In this document: positions 24,459 through 34,035 of the stretch, in pieces | How the letters are laid out: each line of letters opens with the position of its first letter | Position numbering within the stretch: the stretch's first letter is position 1 | Origin: Paralichthys olivaceus | Lineage: Eukaryota > Chordata > Actinopteri > Pleuronectiformes > Paralichthyidae | Length of the DNA: 64,000 nt | NCBI RefSeq assembly: GCF_024713975.1 | Contig: NC_091102.1 | Span: 24,215,001 to 24,279,000, forward strand | Direction: 5' to 3' | Notes under the pieces: generated by a model | The model's database searches: none | Seen by the model: the letters and a program-made list of their open reading frames with translations, nothing else | What the model was told of the DNA's origin: nothing | Program-made: the position numbers and the translations under genes

Positions 24459-25264
24459 TAGGACTGAACGATTAATAGAAATTTGATCACGATTTCGGCC
24501 TCTCACGCTCATAATCGAAGAAAAACGATTAATGTGCCGCCGCGCTGCCTGTATGCAAATTACTGCGCTGTAAAGCAGAGTGAAGGCACCAGCTGCAGCA
24601 GTGAGTTTGTGGATCGATTGTGGAAAGAGCGATTGACAACATGGCAGAAAAGCAGCCCGAGCCTTTAGTTGAAAAGAAAAGTAGGGCAAGCTCGGTCATT
24701 TGGAGACATTTTGGCTTCAAATCGTTGGACGTAGAGCAGAAGGAGATTGTTTGCAAAGTTTGTTACGCCGTCGTGTCTGCACCCCAGGGCAACACGACAA
24801 ATATGTTTAACCATTTAAAGTTCAGCTATAAAGTGGTCTATGACAAAGTACTGACAGAGCAAAAGACCCAAAAAAGTGCAAGAGTGTCAACTTCAGCCAC
24901 CGCAACACAGTCCTCCATTGAGGACACTCTTTCCAATGCCGCTCCATATCTCACCGGCTCCCGGCTACAGCGAGAGATAACGGAGGCGGTGACGTTCATG
25001 CTAGCGAAGGACATGTGCCCCATCAGCACAGTTAGCAACCCAGGGTTCAAAACACTGGTGAAGACGATGGACAAGCGGTATGTGTTGCCATCCCGCAAAC
25101 ACTTCAGCAGAGTGGCACTGCCTGCTTTGTATGATAAATGTCGCGCTGAAGTTGAAAAAGATATCTCCACTGCCAATCAACAAATAATCGTGTTTATTAA
25201 TCGTGATTTCAATAGGAATCAAAATAATCGGGATTATTGTTTTTCCCATAATCGTCCAGCCCTA
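24459..25264 (+). mobile_element. Internally deleted hAT transposon (copy C)
   Basis: Same insert, 806 bp, with CTGAAACT at 24451-24458 and 25265-25272. It has private substitutions in the open frame (ARVSTS for ARASTS, TVSNPG for TVCNPG). The open frame starts at ATG 24641. Confidence 0.9.
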
Positions 25265-25272
25265 CTGAAACT

Positions 25273-26205
25273 GACATCAAATTCTTATTTCCATCTTTTT
25301 CATCCATTCCTTCTCTTTTTTCCTGTGAACTGTCAGCAGAGGGTTCACTATCTATCTATCTATTTTTTTTTTATGACAAATGGGAAATAAGAATAAAAGA
25401 TGATGAACACATGCTGCAGGGCCTGAGTTAGTGTTTGCCTCTGATCCAGTTTCCTTTATTCAAGATTCAAGATTCATTTTATTGTCAAATACACAGAGAA
25501 CAGAGATGAATTGAAATTCTTGTGCTGTCCTTTCTGGAATACCGACCAAATTTACATAAGAATACAATATTTACATAAAATAGAATAAGGCTATGAACAT
25601 GTTAAAAATAAGGCAGAAACAAGGCGAATGAGGTCAATAAGGTGAGGATTGTGCAAAACTGTCTCTGTGCAAACTGTGAAAAAACACTTCTCTCTGTCCC
25701 TCTGCCCCCCCACATTCATTTATTTATTTTAATACATGTCAATGACTATTTCACTTTGTCCTCCCATAGTCTCTCTCTCTCTCTCTTTTTCTCTCTCATT
25801 TCAGATATCTCTCACCCCGGAACTTCAGGACAACAACTTTTACCATTATTACTATTTTTAATTACAATATTTCAGTAATTAATTATTATATAAATTGTGC
25901 CTGTTATCACTAATAAATAATAGTCTTTACACTGTTGTTTACATTTTAACTAGTCAGATCTGATCACATCTATCACTCTCTCTTCTCTCCCCACTTTTCC
26001 ATCCATCTCTCCTCTCCTCTCCTTTTTCTTTGCTACCGGTCGAGGCAGATAAGCGCCCACACTGAGTCTGGTTCTAGAGGTTTCTCCCTGTTGATGAGGG
26101 AGTTTTTCCCTTCACAGTCTCAGAGTGCTGCTCATTGTTGAACTGTTGGTTTCTCTATTTAACCATGTCAGGATGTAGATGTTTTAATAGTTGGCCAGAC
26201 TTAAA
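25273..26205. repeat. 3' UTR and spacer repeats of unit C
   Basis: Poly(A) signal AATAAA at 25392-25397. The dispersed-repeat block is more divergent than between A and B: it has CTGCAGGG near 25414 and extra bases near 25560-25690, and lacks the CGTTTCCCTAT segment. Confidence 0.6.
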
Positions 26206-26210
26206 GGTGG

Positions 26211-26672
26211 TGTTACGGTTTTGTTGTGGCTGGACCCGGAAGCAGACAAAGAGAGGAACAGTTTGTGAAATGAGTTTTTTTTTAATGAAAAGCTTGTGGC
26301 AGGCAGGCAACAGGCTGAAGGCTGGCTGAGGGTGAGCAGGAGCGAGGGCATGCGGGTTGAGCTCTGGCGATCCTGAGGCAGGGGAAAAAACAAAGTGAGT
26401 CACATGTACAAAAAACAAGCGAGGAGGTTCTTTTTCTAAGAAACACTACGAGTGAAGCTGAGAGTGTGAACCACAGGAGTGACTGTAACAACCTGGCAAG
26501 GAGTGGAGGAGAGACCTGGGTATTTGTAGCGCTGGTGATGAGGATGATTGAAGCCAGGTGTAGAACTCATGCCAGGAGTAGAGACCACACCCACGCACAC
26601 CCGAGGAGGAAAAGGAGGAGGAAAAGGAGGAGGGACATGGAAAACACCACGGAAACGGCACAAGCCATGACA
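26211..26672 (-). mobile_element. Solo LTR with GGTGG target duplication (copy C unit)
   Basis: Third copy, with GGTGG at 26206-26210 and 26673-26677. The array ends 38 bases after the right duplication. Confidence 0.75.
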
Positions 26673-26715
26673 GGTGGAGTGAAAAGTCATCAGTTGTGGA
26701 GAGGAAGGGATGTGA

Positions 26716-27630
26716 GATTGGGATTGCTCCCAATCTGGAGCAAAGCCTACCCTTGAGAGGTGGATACCGGCAGCATTACTTTCTACTTCATGCATGCACC
26801 AGTTGGCCAATGATGCCATCCAGTGGATATAATCCAACATAGATCAATTTAGTTTTTAATGATAATCATCAAAAACAGTAGCATCAAGTTAGTTAATAAA
26901 TTAGGGTAAACAGGCGGTAGTAACCATTTTGATTTGAAATTTAAACAAGGGAAAATGTGGTCTTGATGTTGTGGCCTTGTGACCACTGACTACAATCTGA
27001 ACTATAAACTTTATAGACGAAAAATACACAACATTTCATAACGTTTCTGGAAAATGTATTATATTCATTATCATTATTTATGTTGTTCAACTTAATTTCA
27101 TTTTAAGAGCCAAACACATAATAACTTTAAGTTTATTTCAAGGTTCAAGTCACGGCTGAGGTTTTTGTTTGACTTTTTAAAAAGAGATTTAATAATTAAT
27201 TATTGAAACTTTATTGATCCCTCAAGGGGAAATTCTTTTTCCACTCATTTTCATTTTTTTATACAATCCCCCACACACACAAAGGGCTCAAAGACATGCA
27301 AATTTGGAAAGAGATGGTAGAGTGATTTACACGTTTCTGTTTACTGGTCCTCACATTGTTTGTATAAATCAGCAAGTTGATCATATAATAACAATCTAAG
27401 TGAAACTGAGAGCAGCATGGACACAGTCACTGAGTGGACTGAAAAACCTTTTCCATTTTCTTCTTCAAAGTTTTAGTCCAAACTTACTAAAAAGTTAATA
27501 AAAATACAGAAAATCCTGTTCTATCACTCAGACACGGTAAATCAGCCAGTACCTAGTCTCAGAATCCAGTGTGTGAGCTCCTGGTACACCCACAGTGATA
27601 AAAACTCTCTTCTTGTCGTCCTGATGTGAA
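26716..27630. other. Unique AT-rich region after the array, no gene
   Basis: It starts at the array break with a short inverted repeat (ATTGGGA ... TCCCAAT). About 27200-27240 has TTTATTGATCCCTCAAGGGG, a short motif found in many fish dispersed repeats. No coding exon is recognised. Confidence 0.5.
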
Positions 27631-27874
27631 TCACGCCGCATACAAGTTACTCCAGATCCAGATGGACACGATGGTGATGAAGCTGACAGAGATGAAGATG
27701 ATGTATAGGCCAAACAGCAGGCTGTCGATGACCTCCCCCATCATCTGCCATTCCTCTGATGTGTTGCTGCTCTGGAAGTGTTTGTCCACCTGCAGACGGA
27801 TGGCCATGAGGTCTCTGCTCAGCCTCATGGCTCCTCCAGGCCCGGCTCCACACAAGGTTTCTCTGGAGGATTGT
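27631..27874 (-). pseudogene. Orphan last exon of a 5-HT3-type receptor
   Basis: Read on the minus strand, an acceptor (CTTTAG at 27880-27875) precedes an open stretch ending in TGA at 27633-27631. It encodes RDLMAIRLQVDKHFQ, SEEWQMMGEVID, LLFGLYIIFISVSFITIVSIW and a short tail. This matches the end of the intracellular loop and fourth membrane segment of Cys-loop serotonin (HTR3-like) channel subunits. The hydrophobic stretch is well formed. No other exon of the gene is visible within several kb upstream on the minus strand, where LINE fragments begin. It may be the true terminal exon of a gene with a very long intron, or a relic; I favour a relic or split gene. Confidence 0.6.
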
Positions 27875-27880
27875 CTAAAG

Positions 27881-28185
27881 ATCTCTCACTGAGATGTGGC
27901 TCATGTTGTTGTTCATTGATGGGGCTGTTGGAAATGAAAAAGATAAAAATAGATTTATTCGTCTCATTTGTTTGCCTGTTATTTTGCAGGATTATGCAAA
28001 AACCATTGGACGGATTACCAGGAAACTTGAAAGATGTGGTCGGAATCCCAGATATCTTACAGATCAGTCTTTGTAAATACAGGGAACACAAACTTGTCAA
28101 TCTTAGGCCTCAATGGAAATTGCTTTCCATATCCTTAACAGAACAGCACCACTGTAATCTGGATGTGGTTGATGTGGACAGTAAG
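27881..28185. other. Short unassigned stretch
   Basis: Between the receptor exon and the tRNA fragment. A TTTTGCAG|GATTATGC acceptor-like site occurs near 27990, but the following open stretch resembles nothing I know. Confidence 0.4.
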
Positions 28186-28231
28186 TCCGCCTGTCACGCG
28201 GAAGACCGGGGTTCGATTCCCCGACGGGGAG
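28186..28231 (+). pseudogene. tRNA-Asp(GTC) 3' half
   Basis: The segment has the anticodon loop CTGTCAC (anticodon GTC at 28193-28195), a variable region, the T arm GGGGTTCGATTCCCC and the acceptor 3' strand GACGGGGAG of vertebrate tRNA-Asp. The D arm and 5' acceptor strand are not recognisable upstream. The outer anticodon-stem pair is T-A here instead of the usual C-G, with both partners changed. It is a truncated tRNA copy or the tRNA-like part of a repeat. Confidence 0.75.
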
Positions 28232-28277
28232 AGACATTTACATAAATATCTGTTAATTATGTTACTATGTTTCCCTG

Positions 28278-28800
28278 CAGACTCTCCACTTCCTGGCCCT
28301 TACTGAGACCTGGATCACTCCAGCTGCCCTCTCATCTGCCTGCTCCTTTTCACACCCCCTGAGACAAACAGATCGAGGAGGAGGAACTGGTCTCCTCCTC
28401 TCCCCCATGTGGTCCTACCAGGTCCTTCCCCTGGACCACCTTCCCAGATCTGCTTTTGAATTCCATGCTGTCTCAGTCACACTTCCTTTCAAACTCAACA
28501 TTGTGGTGATCTATCGCCCTCCTGGTCCTCTCTGTGACCTTTTGATGAGATGGATGCCCTCCTGAGATGCTCCCCTGACGATGGCACACCGCTCGTTGTC
28601 CTGGGTGATTTCAACATCCCCCCAGAGAAGCTGCGCTCCTCTGAATTAATTGACCCACCGGGCCGGGAATCAATTCGATCTTGTCTTCACAAGGTCCTGT
28701 AGTACCCCGGCACTCTCTGTTACCCCACTCACTGTGTCTGACCACCACGCTGTCACTTTCTCTCTCCCCTTAAAATTCACCACCTCCCTCGCCCCCAGAC
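28278..28800 (+). pseudogene. LINE endonuclease fragment (CR1/L2-type)
   Basis: Broken frames give LTETWITP, RGGGTGLL, VVIYRPPG, VLGDFN-like and LVFTRSC followed by VSDHHAV. This is the order of motifs in the apurinic-like endonuclease of CR1/L2/Rex-type non-LTR retrotransposons. Frameshifts (near 28550 and 28650) and loss of everything downstream show an old 5' fragment. No RT part is attached. Confidence 0.7.
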
Positions 28801-28806
28801 CTCACA

Positions 28807-29025
28807 TGTATGGAGGACGAGAAATGACTTAAGTATAAATAAATAAATGTAGAAATAAATGTGGAAATAAATGCATAAATAAATGTGGGAATAAATAAAT
28901 AAATGTGGAAATAAATAAATGTAGAAATAAATAAATGTGGAAATAAATAAATACATGTCTTAATTTTATTTCCACATTTATTTATTTATACATTTATTTA
29001 TTTCCACATTTATTTATTTCTGTAT
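28807..29025. repeat. AT-rich palindromic MITE-like repeat, left half
   Basis: Begins TGTATGGAGGACGAGAAATG, then many AAATAAATGTGG units that switch to the complementary CCACATTTATTT units near 28960, forming a large imperfect palindrome. The inverse of its first 22 bases occurs at 47172-47193. Confidence 0.7.
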
Positions 29026-29452
29026 TTCTGTGTCATATGCAAATGAGTAAGGGCGGTCCTAACCTCAGTCTTGAGCAGGATTGGTCACAGGAGTGTGATG
29101 ATCCAGTTCTACTACTTCTGCCTGTCAGTGCTGACTGTTGTGCAGTAGCTGCTGTTTGCAGTGTTGAGTCAGTTCACACTTAAAAACAAGTTCATAGTAC
29201 ACCTTTTATTGGATGATTTAGTAACAGATTTAAGATAATGTGTTAAGTTATTATTATAAATCCATGGTGTCTGATCATGTCTGCGTGTCGCTCCGGTCAT
29301 TTTATCACCTGGTCCTGACTGTGAGCGTCTCCTCTCATGTTGTACTGAGCACAACATGTTGACGAGTCATTTTTCATGATGTTTAAATGAGTTTAATAAA
29401 CTCTGGAATCAAACAAACACTAAGTAACTTCATGTACTGATCAGGTCCTGAT
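29026..29452. other. Unassigned stretch
   Basis: No gene or known repeat recognised. Confidence 0.4.
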
Positions 29453-29640
29453 AACTAGTGATGAGAGTTTATTAGTTACAGTGAGAGCAGCTCAGAGAGG
29501 AGGAGGAAACAGAATGAACTAGTGATGAGAGTTTATTAGTTACAGTGAGAGCAGCTCAGAGAGGAGGAGGAAACAGAATGAACTAGTGATGAGAGTTTAT
29601 TAGTTACAGTGAGAGCAGCTCAGAGAGGAGTAAGCAACAG
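29453..29640. repeat. 64-bp tandem repeat, three copies
   Basis: AACTAGTGATGAGAG recurs at 29453, 29517 and 29581. Units are almost identical and the third decays after GAGAGGAG. Non-coding. Confidence 0.9.
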
Positions 29641-29671
29641 CGCCCACTGCTCTTTGCAAAGAAAAGTCTAA

Positions 29672-29771
29672 AAAGCTTACAGCACCTGGTATTCCCAGGC
29701 GGTCTCCCATCCAAGTACTAACCAGGTCCAACCCTGCTTAGCTTCCGAGATCAGATGAGGTTGGGCGTGTT
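29672..29771 (-). pseudogene. 5'-truncated 5S rRNA copy
   Basis: On the minus strand the segment follows vertebrate 5S rRNA from about nucleotide 22 (AACACGCCC) to the 3' end (GGTGCTGTAAGCTTTT). It includes the internal promoter region (GCTTAGCTTCCGAGATC complement, TACTTGGATGGGAGACC). The first 21 nucleotides are missing and are replaced by an A-rich sequence. A few substitutions from the usual fish sequence are present. Confidence 0.9.
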
Positions 29772-30016
29772 TATTTGTATTTTTTTCCTTTTATTATCAA
29801 AAATACATAATTTTCATACATTTTATGTACAAATATTACATTTTATATACATATCACGTCTTTATCTCAAACTACTGTCTGAGATAAGACTCACACATCC
29901 AAAGAAAATAAATATTAAATCACAAAAAGACACCAAAATAACAACATCATCCAGTGGGTGTGACATTAGATTCACAAGTTTTAATGGGCCATGTTTGGCG
30001 CTATTGTAACCCTGCT
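29772..30016 (-). mobile_element. LINE-like 3' tail joined to 5S rRNA
   Basis: Read on the minus strand, this AT-rich segment ends AATAAAAGGAAAAAAATAC and runs straight into nucleotide 22 of the 5S copy. A poly(A) signal plus A-rich end upstream of the 3' target half is what a 5'-truncated LINE inserted in sense in 5S rDNA leaves behind. Tx1-clade Mutsu elements of fish are known to target 5S genes. No coding part is left, so the family is inferred from position. Confidence 0.45.
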
Positions 30017-30024
30017 AAGAAGGA

Positions 30025-33000
30025 AGGAATATTCATTTTTCTCTCATGTCCATCACACTTTCACCCGCATTGACTATTTTTTGGTTGATAATAGATTTCT
30101 CTCATAGGTATCTAATTGTAAATATGATGCTATTGTTATTTCCGTTCATGCCCCTATTTCTATGGATATTTGCATTAAGAGCTTTAATTCTACGTGTGCG
30201 CCATGGCGTCTTAATACACGCCTTCTTTAAAATGATGATTTTGTTAACTTTGTCTCACAACAAATTGACTTCTTTGTGAGCTTGAATAAAACACCCGATG
30301 TGTCTGCCTCAGTACTTTGGGAGGCCTTAAAGGTATACATCAGGGGGGAGATAATCTCCTTTGAAGGATATGAGAAGAAACTGAGGAGGGAGAAATTAAT
30401 TTAGCTGACGCAACGCATATCTGAACTTGACAGGTTGTACGCTACCTGAACTTCTATGTTCCCAGTTCTATGAGCATGGAGATAAGGCCAGTAAATTATT
30501 AGCACACTAATTACGTCAGGCATCTACATCTCACCATATCCCACAAATTCAGACTAATTTGCGTATCACCACTGAACCCATGGAAATTAATAATGTGTTT
30601 AAGGAATTTTATTCAATTCAATTCAATTTTATTTATATAGCGCTAATTCATAATTTACATTATCTCAAGGCACTTTACATTTAAAGGTCAAGACCTTAAA
30701 ACAATATTAACGTAGAGAAACCCAACAGTTCCCACAATGAGCAAGCACAGGTGACTGTGGAGAGGAAAAACTCCCCCTTTATGTCTCTCTATTAATCTGA
30801 TCAAGATACCACTCCTGATTTTGCCATTTTCTTTGAAAGTTTGGACATTCCCTCACTTGATCAACCAGCTGCGGAAGAGTTAGAGAGGCCAATTACTATC
30901 GCTGAACTTAATACAGCTGCATCATCTCTGCAAAATGGGAAAAGCCCTGTTAGCCTGCACCAATAAGCATATTAAATGTTGATTTTAAAATTTTATCCAA
31001 ACTATTAGCATTACGTCTGGAATCCATCCTCCCTTCCATCGTTTCCTTGGACCAAATGGGGTTCATTCGGAATAGGCACTCTTTCCTTAACCTTAGACGT
31101 TTGTTCAATGTACTTTACAATGTCTCCTCTTCTGACACCCACGAAACTGTGATATCATTAAATACCAAAGAGGCATTTGACAGAGTTGAGTGGGATTACA
31201 TATTCTATGTCTTGGAGAAATGTGGTTTTAAGAATAGTTTTATTTTATGGATAAAGTTGCTTTATTCAGCCCCACAAGCCTCAATCAGGACGAATAATTT
31301 CCATTCAGAATATTTTCGCCTTTTTCGCGCTCTACTAGACAGGGTTGCCCTTTGAGCCCTCTATTATTCGCAATCACTATTGAACCTCTCTCGATAGGCC
31401 TTTCGGTCCAACCACCTTATTACAGGCATATTTAGAAATTATATTCAGCTGAGAGTTTCCCTTTATGCTGATGACCTACTTTTATATGTTTCCAACCTGC
31501 CTGTCTCAGTTCCCGCTGCTCTTGCCACTCTTCATTCATTTGGTCAAATATCTGGACATAAATTAAATTTAACAAAAGTGAGATATTTCCCATTAAGCCC
31601 GCTGTTAGAAGTATCCCCTGGAAAACCTTCCCTTTAAAGTTGCTCAATAAAGTTTTGTATATCTTGGTATTCATGTTACGCACAAATCTGAAGACCTCTA
31701 CAAAGCTAACTTTGCCCCCCTATTGACCCGAATCCAGAAAGACTTTGAACGATGGTCTCTGCTTAATCTGTCTTTGATTGCACGTGTCAACTCTGTTAAA
31801 ATGAATGTACTCCCAAGACTCTCCTACCTGTTTCGGTGCATACCACTCTTCCTCCCTCAGTCTTTTTTCCGTAAACTAGATAGCCTGATCTCTGAATTTA
31901 TCTGGAATCAGAAGTTTCCTAGGCTGCAAACAATATTTGCAAAGGCCAAAGCCACTGGGAGGGCTGGCCCTGCCAAATTTTAGGTTCTATTATTGGGCCA
32001 CCAATATCAGGATTCTCAAGCACTGGCTTCAATATGAGGCTTTAGATCCTCCCCCAGCATGGCTGGTTATGGAGGCAAGTTCAGCAAAACCAGTGACCTT
32101 GAAAGCCCTAGTATACTTCCCTATCCACTCCTCCATTTTTCCCTACACCAAGAATGTGATTGTTAAGACCTCACTTAGGATTTGGGTCCAGTTTAAGCGC
32201 CACTTTGGCCTACAGACATACTCTATTTATGCACCACTAGCGGCTAATCATGCTTTTCCTCCTTCCCTTATAGACAGTGTTTTCTTAAGGTGGACGAATT
32301 TTGGTATTCATAACTTCAAAGACCTGTATATGTATATATATATATATATATAATGTTTTTGCATCTTGCAACTTTTAGTTAAATTCTCACTTCCTAAGCA
32401 GCACATATTAGCAGATATTTACAAGTCCGCAGTTTGGTTCAGGATACATTCCCTAGCTTTCCTAATTTACCCTCTGATTCTGCTTTGGATGGCTTCCTGA
32501 CGCCAATTCCTACTCTTAAAGGCTCTATCTCATATATCTATAATCAAATTAATATTTTATGTTCAGAGCCCCTAGGCTTAAAGTCACTCTGGGAGGAGGA
32601 CCTGGGTATGGTGATATCAGAGAAAGTCTGGACAGAGATTTTGAGACGGGTACATAAATCCTCTATTCGCGCTAGACACAGTATTATTCAGTGTAAAGTT
32701 GTACACTTTACCTATTACACTAAGGCTCAACTGGCTAACATTTATGATGGTGTAACTCCAACTTGTGATAGGTGTCAGCAGTCTCCTGCAAACCTTATAC
32801 ACCTGCTGGCATTGTCCATCTCTACATAATTTTTGGGTTGAGATTTTTAAGTAGTAGAAGTTGGGGAAAAAATAAAACCAAATTCTCTGAGTGCAGTGTT
32901 TGGGGTTGCCCCCCCTTCCCCTTCCCATTCTAAATCCAAAAAGGATGTACTTGCTTTTGCTACCTTGCTAGCCAGAAGATTAATTGTAATTAATTGGAAA

Positions 33001-33117
33001 TCTGCCCTATTATTATGATATTATTATTAATATTATTATTTTATAGTTGTTCGGGTATGCAATAATATTTCAATGACCACTTTCTTTTTTTTGTTGTCTA
33101 AAAAGAAAGAATGTATA
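30025..33117 (+). pseudogene. Decayed L1/Tx1-type LINE ORF2
   Basis: Broken frames give the end of the endonuclease (NCKYDAIVISVHAPIS), a linker with LNKTPDVSASVLWEALK, RT motifs (MDQMGFIRNRHSF, EAFDRVEWDYIFYVLEKCGF, LYADDLLLYVS near 31460) and a C-terminal region with CDRCQQSPA near 32766. Many stops and frameshifts. A dispersed repeat is inserted at 30611 and a (TA)n run interrupts near 32330. The 5' end, including ORF1 and most of the endonuclease, is missing. Its 3' UTR is split by the Ty3 element and resumes at 41617. Confidence 0.8.
30611..30778. repeat. Short dispersed fish repeat inside the LINE
   Basis: TTTATTTATATAGCGC, ATCTCAAGGCACTTTACA and GAAACCCAACAG in this order form a repeat I recognise as common in teleosts. 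It splits the LINE frame between a Lys-Glu-Phe-Tyr context and its continuation after 30779. Confidence 0.65.
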
Positions 33118-34035
33118 TGTAGCACCTTTGGTCCTGACTTTTAGGTTAAAGAGACATCACATCGCTCTAGGTCCGGTAGGAGTTGCACCAGGAATTTACT
33201 CACAAAAAGGAGTGGGTGTGGTTTGATTTGAACAGGTGACACTTTAATAACAATGCACAACAACAATAACATTGACAGCTTAGCTGTACTTTTATTTACC
33301 AAATGAGGCGTCACAAAAATAAAAAAGACACAAAATCAGAGTCCATTGAAGTTGAGCTCTCCAACTCAAGAAAGTTCAGTTCTGAAAAAGGGATCCAATT
33401 GTGTGGATGTTCTGTATCAATGTCCATTCAAGTATGTCATCCTAAATCTCTACTACCCGGGTAGGTGAAGAGTGTGTGTGTCTTATCTGTTCTCAGAATG
33501 TGTGATTCACATGATCTGGAGTCTCAAGGTAGGTTCTGTGGCTGGCCACACCACATCTCCAACTCTCTCTCTCTCTCAGAATCGCTGGGCTGGGCTCGCC
33601 ATCTTAATCGTCTCTCTCTCAGAATCGCTGGGCTGGGCTCGCCATCTTAATCGTCTCTCTATCTCTCTGATAGTTGATCAGACTAGCACGAAACAAAAAA
33701 AACCAACCAGAGGTTCATCAAGCATGAATTCTCATAAAGGGGGGTTTATCCTCCTCGGCTCACAGCTTATCCGGACGAGCCTGGATTTGCCTGTGACTAC
33801 CGTCTCTGCCTGCGGACGTCTGTTTTAATTTAGCCGTGGCTCTCTGCTACTGTTTGCTACAGTTTACTACTGTCTGCTTCGTGGTTTTAGAGGGAACTGC
33901 GTCACACACAGGTGCAGACTTCTTCATGCGATACCTGTCTTAGGCTCATGGAAAACACTGCCCCCTACAGGAGATGAACTGAGTGTCTAAATGACATATA
34001 AAGGGTTAGTGACCTGATTTTTTATGTGGGTTACA
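33118..34035 (-). repeat. 3' LTR of the Ty3/gypsy element
   Basis: Minus strand TGTAACCC ... GGTGCTACA. It carries the last codons and stop (33989-33987) of pol. It contains a duplicated CTCTCTCAGAATCGCTGGG segment (about 33575-33655 on plus). Confidence 0.95.

Larger units (their letters stand above)
1..26715 (+). repeat. Segmental tandem duplication, period about 10.43 kb
   Basis: The same roughly 10.43-kb unit is present about two and a half times head to tail. Equivalent points are 67, 10505 and 20936 (one eIF4G exon), and 3658, 14063 and 24459 (start of the hAT insert). The units look very similar over genes and spacers, differing by scattered substitutions, 36-bp minisatellite steps and small indels. 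The first unit is cut by the window start. The third stops matching at 26715, where the other two continue with gaataatgatgtatgg. High similarity in introns and spacers suggests recent duplication or continuing homogenisation. A collapsed or expanded assembly cannot be excluded from sequence alone. Confidence 0.95.

Noticed and set aside
1..26715. The tandem array as a pure assembly artefact
   Set aside because: Unit-specific substitutions, unit-number steps and a distinct right edge argue for real copies, although only long reads could settle it.
28835..29025. Origin-like or matrix-attachment AT-rich palindrome
   Set aside because: Sequence is explained by repeated AAATAAATGTGG units of a MITE-like repeat; no specific motif supports another role.
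32328..32353. (TA)n run as a regulatory element
   Set aside because: Simple microsatellite inside a dead LINE.
33465..33828. Plus-strand open frames in the LTR, repeated at 41042-41405
   Set aside because: They lie wholly within the 918-bp LTRs and have no domain.
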